Assembly (NCBI GenBank): GCA_016840125.1
Contig: JAEOSY010000007.1
Span: 1-31,109 of the forward strand
DNA: 31,109 bases
From: Candidatus Helarchaeota archaeon
Lineage (GTDB): Archaea > Asgardarchaeota > Lokiarchaeia > Helarchaeales > HEL-GB-A
Direction of reading: 5' to 3'
Within the stretch, counting starts at the first letter, position 1. Each line of letters opens with the position of its first letter. Under the pieces are notes generated by a model. It searched no databases and was not told the origin of the DNA. It saw nothing but the letters and a program-made list of their open reading frames with translations. The position numbers were made by a program, and so were the translations under genes. Positions 16,148 to 24,113 of this stretch are shown here, piece after piece.

Positions 16148-17296
16148 TTGGTTTTGTATAGGCGGGATACTGAACGTCCGAAACCCATTGGGTATAATCA
16201 CGATAAAGCTGCCAAGTTAATGCAGCAGTACGAGCTTGATGTGTTAATTGTGAGTTCACCGGAAAATGTCTTCTATGCATCAGGTCTGCCGGTGCGTCAT
16301 CAAGCAATCAATCCAATTCTCTATGCATTACGTAATCAATATCCATCCATCGTCCTCATTTATGCTGACGGTGAACAGAGTCTTATTGTCTGGGATATTT
16401 ATGATCGCAACCTAACTTGGATTACAGATACTAAAGGCTGTTTAACTCCGAAGGATGCACTGCGAAACATCAAGCGGTTCGTTAAAAAAAGAAAAATAAC
16501 TGATGGTAATGTTGGAATTGAACGTCATTTACCCTATTATATTACTGATCACTTAACTCGAACATTTCCTCAAGCAACCTTAAAACCTGCGGATGATTTG
16601 CTGCTGGATATGCAGCTCGTTAAATCGGAGGAGGAAATCCGACGAATTACTGAATCGACTCGAATTGCTGAAGTTGCGATTTCGAAAATGATCGAAGCCT
16701 CACAACCTGGCATCACCGACCTAGAACTTATCCAAATTGGTAAAAAAGCAATGATTGATGAGGGAGCTGAAGGCTGGGACCATTTCACATTTTCGATTGG
16801 TGAAAGTGATCCAGAAGCACCAGGAACGGGGATCAAAGTACATTCAAAAGATCTCATCCGATATGACATTGGGGCCTTTTACCAAGGCTATGTATCGGAT
16901 GTAAATCGTTATAGTTACATTGGAGGAACTCCCCCCGCAGAAGTAGAATCTCCTATTAAAGCAATCATTCAAGTGCAGAATGCTCTCGAGAAGGCTATAG
17001 AACCTGGTGCCGATCCGAAGGAGATGTTAGCGCTTGCCGAGAAGACCTGGCGAGACGCAGGACGCACTGATAGTTTTATTATGATGGCACATAGTTTGGG
17101 GTTGAGGACGGAGGAGTATCACTTCTTTGATCCTATGAAGGGATCTTTACCACGAAAATTCGAGATAGGTAATGTTTTTGATCTAGAAGCTTGGACCCTG
17201 ATTAAAGGATTTGGAACCGTCGGGAACGAGGACACGTACGTAGTAACAAAAACTGGCTGTACAAGAATCAGCACACTCGAAATGAAGATTTTTTAG
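16148..17296 (+). CDS. M24-family metallopeptidase-fold protein (Xaa-Pro peptidase-like)
   Basis: A 382-residue pita-bread-fold protein with a creatinase-like N-terminal domain (1-150) and an M24 catalytic domain (155-382). All five metal ligands can be placed: Asp240 (RYDIGAF), Asp251 (VSDVNR), His315 (MAHSLGL), Glu347 (FDLEAW) and Glu361 (GNEDTY). The surrounding motifs deviate from prolidase (GHGIG becomes AHSLG; the IEPG motif becomes LEAW), so it may be a creatinase- or lyase-like relative and not a dipeptidase. The start is TTG: AAGGAGG at 16134-16140 stands seven bases before it and no ATG is suitable nearby. Its coupling to a Gfo/Idh/MocA oxidoreductase hints at catabolism of a modified amino compound, an inference only. 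Confidence 0.83.
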   Translation: MVLYRRDTERPKPIGYNHDKAAKLMQQYELDVLIVSSPENVFYASGLPVRHQAINPILYALRNQYPSIVLIYADGEQSLIVWDIYDRNLTWITDTKGCLTPKDALRNIKRFVKKRKITDGNVGIERHLPYYITDHLTRTFPQATLKPADDLLLDMQLVKSEEEIRRITESTRIAEVAISKMIEASQPGITDLELIQIGKKAMIDEGAEGWDHFTFSIGESDPEAPGTGIKVHSKDLIRYDIGAFYQGYVSDVNRYSYIGGTPPAEVESPIKAIIQVQNALEKAIEPGADPKEMLALAEKTWRDAGRTDSFIMMAHSLGLRTEEYHFFDPMKGSLPRKFEIGNVFDLEAWTLIKGFGTVGNEDTYVVTKTGCTRISTLEMKIF

Positions 17297-17485
17297 ACGA
17301 AAATCTGCAAAATTCTATTTAAAATAAGAACATTAAAGCACTTTTTCTTTTAGTAATGCCATACTATCTGGAAATATTTTTAATAAAGTAGAGGTCTTGA
17401 GTTACTTTTATGGCTCTCATCGCATTTAAGTAAAGATAAGTAGATTGTTAAACAATTACACTAATTTACAATCATAAAATAAAAG
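17297..17485 (+). promoter_or_regulatory. Intergenic region: terminator tract and promoter of DUF362-AOR operon
   Basis: A T-rich tract TTTTTCTTTT at 17342-17351 probably ends the M24 transcript. TTTAAGTAAA at 17425-17434 is a possible TATA box about 52-61 bases before ATG 17486. Neither start candidate of the next gene has a clear Shine-Dalgarno. No RNA gene or small ORF is seen. Confidence 0.35.
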
Positions 17486-18841
17486 ATGGATAAGATTAGT
17501 ATGAGTACGAAAAAGAAAGCTAACGTGCATTATCTTAATGCTCGTGCTTCACATATGAATGAAAGCTTAGTTGTAAAGATGATGGCAGTTGCAGAAGCAG
17601 CTGGACTCGAAGAGACTATTGATGCAGGTGATGTTGTAGGGATAAAACTTCACATGGGTGAATGGAACAATACCGCCTACATAAGACCTGTCTACGTTCG
17701 TCAATTAGTCGACAAAATCAAAGATCTCGGAGGAAGACCTTTCGTAACTGACTGTACTTGTTTACCTTATATGCCTTATGCTACTCGCACAAATGCATTG
17801 GATTACCGATTAACTGCAGAGCGAAATGGTTTTAGTTCCGCTACATTGGGTGCTCCGGTCATCATCGCTGATGGTTGGTTAGGGACTGATGATGTCCGGG
17901 TCGATTTACCCGAAGGTGTCATTCTCAAAGAGCAATATGTTGGGGCTGCTATTGCCCATGCAGATGCTTTAATTGTCCTCACTCACTTCAAGGGGCATCC
18001 AATGGGGACATTTGGAGGCTCAATTAAGAATGTTGGTGTAGGATGCGCAAGCAAGCGTGGAAAGCTCAATTTACACATGGGACAACACCCGAGATATGGT
18101 GCGTCCGCTGGGGAATATTATCCTCAAATGTGTAAAGGAAAAGAATGCAATAAATGGGAACAATGTATTGATTCTTGTCCGACAGGTGCGCTGGAAATGA
18201 GAGATACCATATATTGGCATAAAGAAAAATGTATTGGCTGTTGGGATCATATATTTGCATCAATGTGTCCAACTTTTCTGGGAATGAATTTAAGAGACGG
18301 CTTAGAAGCTGCAGGTGCTGGAATCGCAGACTCCGCGGCGGCTACAGTAAAACTCCTAGGTCGGGATAAAATGCTGTATATCAATTTAGCGATCGATATC
18401 TCACCGTGGTGTGATTGTGTCTCTTGGTCTGACCAGCGGATCATCGCAGATCTCGGGGTCTATGCCTCTAAGGATATAGTGGCAATAGACAAATGCTGTC
18501 TAGATGACGCAAAGGATGCCCCGGGAATGAAAGATTCCGTGGCGGAACTTAAAGGCGCTTTAGAAGGGGGCACGGTGAAATTTGCCAGCTGTGGATCTCT
18601 ATTATCGGTCTCTGAGAACATTCAAATTAATGCCGGCGTGCTAAACGGAATGGGTACCCAGTTTTACAAAAAGAAAGACACGAAGAAAATCCCGGATCTC
18701 CGATATAATATGAAACAAAAGGCTATTGGTCCAGAACTCCATAAAGCGTTTAAAAAAGTTTGGCCAATTCCAGAGGGTGGGTTTAAACGCGAAGATGAAA
18801 TCGATCTTGACCGATTAAGATGGCCCTTGGAGGAGAGCTAA
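17486..18841 (+). CDS. DUF362-domain iron-sulfur protein
   Basis: A 451-residue protein of the DUF362 class of ferredoxin-like proteins. Residues 10-200 hold the DUF362 core (GIKLHMGEWNN, FVTDCTCLPY, LTHFKGHPMGTFGGSIKN, GCASKRGKLNLH). An iron-sulfur region follows: CKGKECNKWEQCIDSCP, then CIGCWDHIFASMCP. The second half carries more cysteines (WCDCVSW, DKCCLDD). Cluster number is uncertain because spacing is not that of a standard 2[4Fe-4S] ferredoxin. Its stop codon shares a base with the ATG of the aldehyde:ferredoxin oxidoreductase, so the two are translationally coupled and it is a plausible electron partner of that enzyme. ATG 17501 is an alternative start; neither has a good ribosome site. 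Confidence 0.83.
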   Translation: MDKISMSTKKKANVHYLNARASHMNESLVVKMMAVAEAAGLEETIDAGDVVGIKLHMGEWNNTAYIRPVYVRQLVDKIKDLGGRPFVTDCTCLPYMPYATRTNALDYRLTAERNGFSSATLGAPVIIADGWLGTDDVRVDLPEGVILKEQYVGAAIAHADALIVLTHFKGHPMGTFGGSIKNVGVGCASKRGKLNLHMGQHPRYGASAGEYYPQMCKGKECNKWEQCIDSCPTGALEMRDTIYWHKEKCIGCWDHIFASMCPTFLGMNLRDGLEAAGAGIADSAAATVKLLGRDKMLYINLAIDISPWCDCVSWSDQRIIADLGVYASKDIVAIDKCCLDDAKDAPGMKDSVAELKGALEGGTVKFASCGSLLSVSENIQINAGVLNGMGTQFYKKKDTKKIPDLRYNMKQKAIGPELHKAFKKVWPIPEGGFKREDEIDLDRLRWPLEES

Positions 18842-20700
18842 TGGTCGTAAACGGAACAAATAGCAAACTTTTGCGCGTCAATTTAACTGATAAAAGTTTC
18901 AAAGAGGAAGATATCTCAGAGGCAGATATGCGGAAGTATATCGGCGGTAGTATTTTAGGTGCAAAGATTCTCCTCGAACAGGTAAAGGCTGACACCGATC
19001 CTCTTTCCCCTGAGAATGTCCTTATCTTTGCAATTGGACCATTAGTCATGAACTTCGCCTCGACAGCACGGCATGTCATTATTGCGAAATCGCCACAGAC
19101 CGGCATTTGGGGTGAAGCGAGTTCTGGTGGTCGATTTGGGCATTCGATGAAAAAATCAGGGTATGATGCTTTCATCTTTGAAGGGAAATCTGAAAAACCG
19201 GTTTATCTCTGGGTAGATGAGGGAAAATACGAGTTGCGGGATGCAGGCGATATCTGGGGTAAGGATTCATTTGAGACTGAAAAGATTCTTAGAGAAAAGA
19301 CCAACAAGAAAAGCTCCGTGGCATGTATCGGACCCGCGGGAGAGCGTATGGCATTGACGGCGGGCATTATGAACGACAATGCTCGTGCTGCAGCTCGATG
19401 CGGACTTGGTGCCGTTATGGGCTCCAAGAATCTAAAGGCTGTTGTCTGCTTTGGCACGAAGCAGTTTTCATTAGCAGATTCAAAAATGCCCGCGTATATT
19501 ATTAGGCAATTAAAAGCATCTGCGGGCGATATGTCCACTTTGGGAATGGATCGCTTCGGAACTGCTATGATGATGGATATGTTCTGGCCTACCGGCGACA
19601 TTCCAACAAAAAATTGGACACAAGGTTACTGGGGTGATGAACAAGGTGTACCTCCCTCTGAAATGTATGCCCGTATTGGAGGGGCGAAAATGCGAAATAC
19701 AATACTCCAAAAACGCTATGCGTGTATAGCCTGCCCAGTAGGTTGCGGTCGGGCTATTGCGATTGAGTCAGGTCCTTATAAAATGGAAGGACCCGGTCCT
19801 GAATATGAAACCCTGGCTGCATTTGGCTCCTTATGTCTAAATGATAACTTAGAATCGATCTGCAAAGCGAATGATTTGTGCAACCGGTATGGCTTGGATA
19901 CTATTTCAGTCGGCAGTACCGTTGCATGGGCGATTGAAGCGTTTGAGAAAGGTATCATAACAAAGGACGATGTGGGATACGAATTAAAATGGGGCGACCA
20001 CGCAGCAATCGTTAAACTCACCGAACAAATCGTAAAAGGCGAAGGAATTGGTAAACTTCTAAGCAACGGAACCGTTTATGCCGCGAATGAACTTGGTCAG
20101 GGTATCGAATTGGCAGTTCATTCCAAAAAACTCGAAGTTGCAATGCATGATCCCCGTGCATTCCATAGTATGGCGGTAGCCTATGCTACATCCAATAGAG
20201 GCGCTGCCCATGTTGAAGGGTTCTCCTCCATGGGTGAGATTGGCTTCATGCCCGCGGAATGGGGAATTCCATTTGCTCCCGGGCGATTTGAATCCCGTGG
20301 AAAAGGGCTGATCGCGGCTAAGGTTCAAGATTATGGCGCGATCGGAAACGCGGCTACCCTCTGTATGTTCGTAGCCATGATCTTTCCCCCTACTCTAATG
20401 GCACAAGTCTTCAATGGGGTGACTGGTTGGGACATGGACGGCAAGGAAATAATGAAAATCGGTGAGCGTGGATTCAATATGAAACGGGCGTTCAACGTTC
20501 GATGCGGTATTCGCAAGAAGGACGATACTCTCTCCCCCAAGATGTTTCTCACACTTGGGGAAGGGCAGAAGAAACCCGATCTCGATCGGATGCTCAAAGA
20601 TTACTACGAAATTCGGCGCTGGAGTGAGGATGGTATTCCCTCAAAAGAATTGCTTAATGATTTAGATCTCCCTGAACTTGCAAAGGAATTATGGCCTTAA
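18841..20700 (+). CDS. aor: Aldehyde:ferredoxin oxidoreductase (tungsten/molybdopterin)
   Basis: A 619-residue AOR-family enzyme that oxidises aldehydes to acids, or the reverse, with ferredoxin. The N-terminal domain starts KLLRVNLTDKSF and has YIGGSILGAKIL, the usual pterin-domain start. The [4Fe-4S] ligands are Cys295, Cys298 and Cys302 (CIACPVGC), with Cys508 (NAATLC) as the fourth. GPEYET follows the first three, as in the family. Length is typical. I start it at ATG 18841: GGAGGAG lies just upstream and the ATG shares its A with the DUF362 stop codon; ATG 18820 would place the ribosome site inside the gene. Substrate class is open. The last 68 codons occur again, diverged, at 23693-23905. 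Confidence 0.92.
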   Translation: MVVNGTNSKLLRVNLTDKSFKEEDISEADMRKYIGGSILGAKILLEQVKADTDPLSPENVLIFAIGPLVMNFASTARHVIIAKSPQTGIWGEASSGGRFGHSMKKSGYDAFIFEGKSEKPVYLWVDEGKYELRDAGDIWGKDSFETEKILREKTNKKSSVACIGPAGERMALTAGIMNDNARAAARCGLGAVMGSKNLKAVVCFGTKQFSLADSKMPAYIIRQLKASAGDMSTLGMDRFGTAMMMDMFWPTGDIPTKNWTQGYWGDEQGVPPSEMYARIGGAKMRNTILQKRYACIACPVGCGRAIAIESGPYKMEGPGPEYETLAAFGSLCLNDNLESICKANDLCNRYGLDTISVGSTVAWAIEAFEKGIITKDDVGYELKWGDHAAIVKLTEQIVKGEGIGKLLSNGTVYAANELGQGIELAVHSKKLEVAMHDPRAFHSMAVAYATSNRGAAHVEGFSSMGEIGFMPAEWGIPFAPGRFESRGKGLIAAKVQDYGAIGNAATLCMFVAMIFPPTLMAQVFNGVTGWDMDGKEIMKIGERGFNMKRAFNVRCGIRKKDDTLSPKMFLTLGEGQKKPDLDRMLKDYYEIRRWSEDGIPSKELLNDLDLPELAKELWP

Positions 20701-20706
20701 AGTACC

Positions 20707-20724
20707 TTTTTCCCCTTTTTTTTT
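20707..20724 (+). terminator. T-tract terminator after aldehyde oxidoreductase
   Basis: TTTTT, CCCC and nine T follow the stop codon within 24 bases. This is the clearest U-tract in the window and should end the DUF362-AOR transcript. Confidence 0.6.
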
Positions 20725-21018
20725 GAACATAGAGAGCAATTACCTCTACTTAATTGACTTTTATTTGAATGGGGTTAAAATTTCCTTCTAATTTTCTATT
20801 AAATATAATTTAATTCTCAATCCATTAAAAAAAACTATTAAACTAAAGACCCATTAAACACCAAGTTCCGAAACATTCAAAAATAAATTAATACTGTTCC
20901 AAATGCATGATAATTAGTTCTTTCTCTTTTATAATTTAAGATGATGCATGAATGACTTGATCACTTAAATATATTTGAATATAATAATGCTAATAAACAA
21001 ATAAAAGAAGGTATCGGA
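20725..21018 (+). promoter_or_regulatory. AT-rich intergenic region with promoter of TIR gene
   Basis: This stretch is noncoding and very AT-rich. I see no tRNA or convincing small ORF. TTAAATATAT at 20965-20974 is a good TATA-like box 45-54 bases before ATG 21019. AGAAGG (21006-21011) serves as ribosome site. CCATTAAA-type words recur at about 20822 and 20850 without clear symmetry. Confidence 0.45.
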
Positions 21019-23364
21019 ATGGGATTTATTGTATTCTTAAGCTATGCTACAAAAGACTCAGAACCATTTCATATCCCCTGGATCGCTGAACAACTAAAAA
21101 AAGATCCTGAAATAGAGGAGGTTTTATATTGGCAAGCAGATGCTCACGGTCCTATTATGGAATATATGGAAGAAAATGTTGGACGGTGTGATGTTTTCTT
21201 ACTTTTCTGTTCTCAAAATGCGCTGAATTCTAGACCCGTCAAGGTCGAATGGGGAGCTGCTCTAAATATTGGGAAACCTATTATTCCTGTTTACAGAGAT
21301 CTAAATCATGTTCCAATCCTCCTACGACAAATGCGTGGGTTTTATTTCGATATTGGTAATCTTGCTAAAATGGTAAGTGATATTCAAGAAGAAATTTTAA
21401 AACTTCCAACCAAACTGAACCCTGAGTTCGACCAACCCTTACCCAAAGAAACTCAACCAGATATCCCGACTTATATTGTGGACCCTCAGAATCAGGGGGA
21501 TTATAATACAATTACAGATGCTATGGAAGCGGCTATTCCGGGTACTAAAATAATTGTTCGCCCCGGAATATATGAAGAAGAGCTTATTATCAATAAACCC
21601 TTAGAAATTATTGGCGAAGGTAAGTTAGGGGAGGTTGTAGTGCGGCTAGCTGAAAAAACTGTTCTTTTATTTAAAACAACTGAAGGTCGTGTAGCAAACC
21701 TAAGTCTACAGCAAATTGGCGGCGAAAATAGTTATTGTGTAGAAATTGCTAAGGGAAAATTTGAGTTGGAAGATTGTGAGATAACAAGCCAGAGTTTAGC
21801 TTGTATAGCTATTCGATCTGATGCCGACCCAATTATACGTCATAATAAAATCCATGACGGAAAGCAATCAGGTGTTTATATTACTACAAATGGCAAGGGA
21901 CTATTGGAGGATAACGAGATTTATAACAATACACTTTCAGGAGTTGACAATATGGGAAATCCCATCTTACGTCGCAACAAAATCTATAATGGAAAATTAA
22001 ATGGTGTTTATATTCATGATGGAGGTCAGGGGTTACTGGAACAGAATGACATCTTCGGTAATATTAACACTGGTATTAGAATCAGTAAAGATGGAAATCC
22101 CACTTTACAACATAATAAAATTCATGATAACAACAAAGGTGGTGTTTTTGTATATAACAAGGGTAAAGGGTTATTAGAGGATAATGAGATCTACAGCAAT
22201 TCCTTGTCAGGGGTAGAGATTACAGGTGGTGGGAATCCTGTACTACGTCGGAATAAAATTTATAACGGAAAACAATCGGGTGTTTTTGTCTATGAAAAAG
22301 GTCAGGGGTTATTCGAAAACAATGAGATCTCCACCAATAAAGGAACTGGAGTAATTATTTCTGAAGAAGGCAATCCAACCTTACACCGCAATAGGATCCA
22401 TAAAAACAACTTATTTGGGATTTTAGTTTATAAAGACGGCACCGGAACTATCGAAGACAATGATATCTTTGCTAATAGTAATGCAGGGGTAGCGATCAGA
22501 GAGGGTGGGAATTCTACCTTGCGTCGCAATACAATCCACGAAAACAAGCGATCGGGTGTTCTTATCTATAAAAAAGGTCAGGGGGTGTTTGAAAACAATG
22601 AGATCTTCGCCAATGAATATTCAGGGGTGTCGATCGCAAATGGGGGAAATCCAACGTTGCGCCGCAATACAATCCACGACGGCAAGCAAGCGGGTGTTTA
22701 TGTCTATGAAAAAGGTCAGGGGATGCTCGAAAACAATGATATCTTAGCCAATAAAAGTTCCGGAGTAATTATTTCTGAGGAGAGTAATATAATATTGTCC
22801 CGTAACAGGATCCATCAAAACAAGGGATTCGGGCTTTTAGTAGAAAAAGGCGGTACTGGAACTATCGAAGATAATGATATCTTTGCTAATAAAAAAGCAG
22901 GGGTTGGGATCGCAAAGGATGGGAATCCTACCCTGCGTCGCAATAGAATCCATGACGGCAAGCAAGCGGGTGTTTATGTCTATGAAAAAGGTCAGGGGAT
23001 ACTTGAGGAAAATGAAATATATGTCAACTCATTTTATGGAGTAAAAATTTCTGAAGAGAGTAATCCATCATTATCCCGTAACAAAATTTATAGTAACAAA
23101 CTATCAGGGATTCTTATCATTGAAGATGGTCAAGGGATAATAAAAGATAATGATATTTACGCTAATAAATCCTCTGGAGTAGAAATTAAAACTGGTGGTA
23201 ATCCAATCCTACGCAAAAACCGGATTAAACGTAACGACTATGGAATTAAGATCTCCTCAAATGGCAAAGGAACAATTGAGAAAAATATAATGCGCCAAAA
23301 TATTAAGGATGCATTGATAGTTTCTGATGATAGTACCCCCAATCTCGTTGATAATGAAAAATAA
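21019..23364 (+). CDS. TIR domain fused to right-handed parallel beta-helix
   Basis: A 781-residue protein. Residues 3-105 are a TIR domain: FLSYATKDSEPF (box-1-like), CDVFLLFCSQNALNS, and a conserved-position Glu77 (VKVEWGAAL) where NADase TIRs carry the catalytic glutamate. A short linker leads to a beta-helix cap (DYNTITDAMEAAIPG, IIVRPGIYEE, PLEIIGEG) of the NosD/CASH type, then eleven two-rung repeats of mostly 46 residues (NP.LRRNKIH..K.SGV.....G.G..E.N.I..N..SGV.I...G) to the end. No signal peptide or membrane helix: a cytosolic protein. TIR domains in prokaryotes often act as NAD-consuming effectors or adaptors in defence; the beta-helix could be the sensor or scaffold. Start fixed by AGAAGG and ATG. 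It stands alone between two copies of the AOR gene end. Confidence 0.85.
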   Translation: MGFIVFLSYATKDSEPFHIPWIAEQLKKDPEIEEVLYWQADAHGPIMEYMEENVGRCDVFLLFCSQNALNSRPVKVEWGAALNIGKPIIPVYRDLNHVPILLRQMRGFYFDIGNLAKMVSDIQEEILKLPTKLNPEFDQPLPKETQPDIPTYIVDPQNQGDYNTITDAMEAAIPGTKIIVRPGIYEEELIINKPLEIIGEGKLGEVVVRLAEKTVLLFKTTEGRVANLSLQQIGGENSYCVEIAKGKFELEDCEITSQSLACIAIRSDADPIIRHNKIHDGKQSGVYITTNGKGLLEDNEIYNNTLSGVDNMGNPILRRNKIYNGKLNGVYIHDGGQGLLEQNDIFGNINTGIRISKDGNPTLQHNKIHDNNKGGVFVYNKGKGLLEDNEIYSNSLSGVEITGGGNPVLRRNKIYNGKQSGVFVYEKGQGLFENNEISTNKGTGVIISEEGNPTLHRNRIHKNNLFGILVYKDGTGTIEDNDIFANSNAGVAIREGGNSTLRRNTIHENKRSGVLIYKKGQGVFENNEIFANEYSGVSIANGGNPTLRRNTIHDGKQAGVYVYEKGQGMLENNDILANKSSGVIISEESNIILSRNRIHQNKGFGLLVEKGGTGTIEDNDIFANKKAGVGIAKDGNPTLRRNRIHDGKQAGVYVYEKGQGILEENEIYVNSFYGVKISEESNPSLSRNKIYSNKLSGILIIEDGQGIIKDNDIYANKSSGVEIKTGGNPILRKNRIKRNDYGIKISSNGKGTIEKNIMRQNIKDALIVSDDSTPNLVDNEK
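21826..23340 (+). repeat. 138-bp tandem repeats inside beta-helix coding region
   Basis: The conserved Asn-Pro-type codon pair recurs at 22096, 22234, 22372, 22510, 22648, 22786, 22924, 23062 and 23200, exactly 138 bp apart, with two less regular units before. A 47-bp block is identical at 22678-22724 and 22954-23000 (276 bp apart, two units), showing recent unit-level duplication or gene conversion. Confidence 0.85.
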
Positions 23365-23692
23365 TTATTAATTAGTAGATTCGGTGGTGGTCCGAGAAAG
23401 GCAGACCCACGAAGGAGCTATTATTAGAACTATCTTTAAAGGGATTAAACCCGACTCTTTCTCATTTCTTAATGAATAATTATAGCTTTTATACATTTTT
23501 TCTCTTTCATCACTCGGAACCCGTCAGAGATCATTATTATTATTATTAGCTTTTTAATGTTTGGGGCATCTACAGCCTTACTTCTTCAAATCCCGGAGAG
23601 GGTTCGGAACACGGACTCTCGGGTTCTTAGCAAGTTTAAGAGATTATTCAATAATTCGAAGATGGATATAGTTTGGCAAATACTACTAATCC
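23365..23692 (+). other. Noncoding spacer with two possible RNA hairpins
   Basis: No gene is supported in these 328 bases. Two GC-richer spots can fold. At 23384-23410, GTG-GGTC pairs with GACC-CAC across a 2-base bulge with an 11-base loop. At 23592-23623, CCCGGAGAG pairs with CTCTCGGG with one bulged base. A short ATT microsatellite lies near 23531-23549. There is no tRNA cloverleaf and no C/D-box pair. Either remnants or an uncharacterised RNA; I cannot decide. Confidence 0.3.
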
Positions 23693-23905
23693 TTGAATGT
23701 TCGGTGTGGGATTCGTAAAAAAGACGACACTCTGTCCCCTAAAATGTTCCTTACACTTGGGGAAGGTCAAAGGAAACCCGACCTCGATCGTATGCTCAAA
23801 GATTACTACGAGATTTGGCGATGGTCTGAGGATGGCATACCTACGAAAGAACTCCTTTTAGATTTGGATCTTCCGGATTTAGCTGAAGAATTTTGGGGAA
23901 AGTAA
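23693..23905 (+). pseudogene. Truncated second copy of aldehyde:ferredoxin oxidoreductase C-terminus
   Basis: Seventy codons match the end of the AOR gene at 20493-20700. My hand alignment of 68 codons gives 160 of 204 identical bases (about 78%) but 60 of 68 identical residues (about 88%); most changes are synonymous third positions. The match stops abruptly at 23693, and an in-frame TAA lies just before it at 23687-23689, so there is no 5' part. It keeps its own stop and a T-tract behind it. The divergence shows it descends from a separately evolved functional AOR gene, not a fresh copy of the neighbour. It could be a displaced gene end or a deletion remnant. Not expected to make an enzyme: all cofactor ligands are missing. 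Confidence 0.85.
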
Positions 23906-23920
23906 CTCCCTAAATATCTC

Positions 23921-23930
23921 TTTTTTATTT
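23921..23930 (+). terminator. T-tract after the AOR remnant
   Basis: TTTTTTATTT follows the remnant's stop by 15 bases, mirroring the T-tract after the intact AOR gene. It supports the view that a whole gene end, with its terminator, is preserved here. Confidence 0.4.
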
Positions 23931-23943
23931 ACTTCGTAACATC

Positions 23944-23976
23944 TGGATGAATTCAGTTTATGGATGAATTCAGTTT
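23944..23976 (+). repeat. Short tandem duplication
   Basis: TGGATGAATTCAGTTT occurs at 23944-23959 and again at 23961-23976, one base apart, so the unit is 17 bp. It is probably slippage or a footprint of a past rearrangement. Confidence 0.7.
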
Positions 23977-24053
23977 TTTAACCTGGGCAACCCTCAATTA
24001 ATATTTTGATAATTTCCTACTCCTAATTAGCTCTTAAATAGTTTCTCCAAGAA

Positions 24054-24062
24054 AATTTAAAT
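24054..24062 (+). promoter_or_regulatory. Possible TATA box of the coiled-coil/nuclease module
   Basis: AATTTAAAT with purine-rich AAGAAA just before it is the best promoter-like sequence upstream of the two-gene module. Predicted transcription start lies near 24085, upstream of the hairpin at 24114-24142. Confidence 0.3.
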
Positions 24063-24113
24063 CTAGTGGGGATCAGGTTAAACTTCGCATCAATTCACTT
24101 CCTTTTTAAAGAA

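Noticed and set aside
21826..23340. Repeats considered as a CRISPR array
   Set aside because: The 138-bp units are in frame, continuous and coding for a beta-helix; there are no short repeats with unrelated spacers and no cas genes.
23365..23692. tRNA or C/D-box RNA in the spacer
   Set aside because: No cloverleaf with anticodon and T-arm, and no paired RUGAUGA and CUGA boxes were found.
20493..23905. Classical IS element or transposon carrying the TIR gene
   Set aside because: No transposase or integrase ORF, no terminal inverted repeats and no short target duplication are visible; only the AOR 3' end is repeated.
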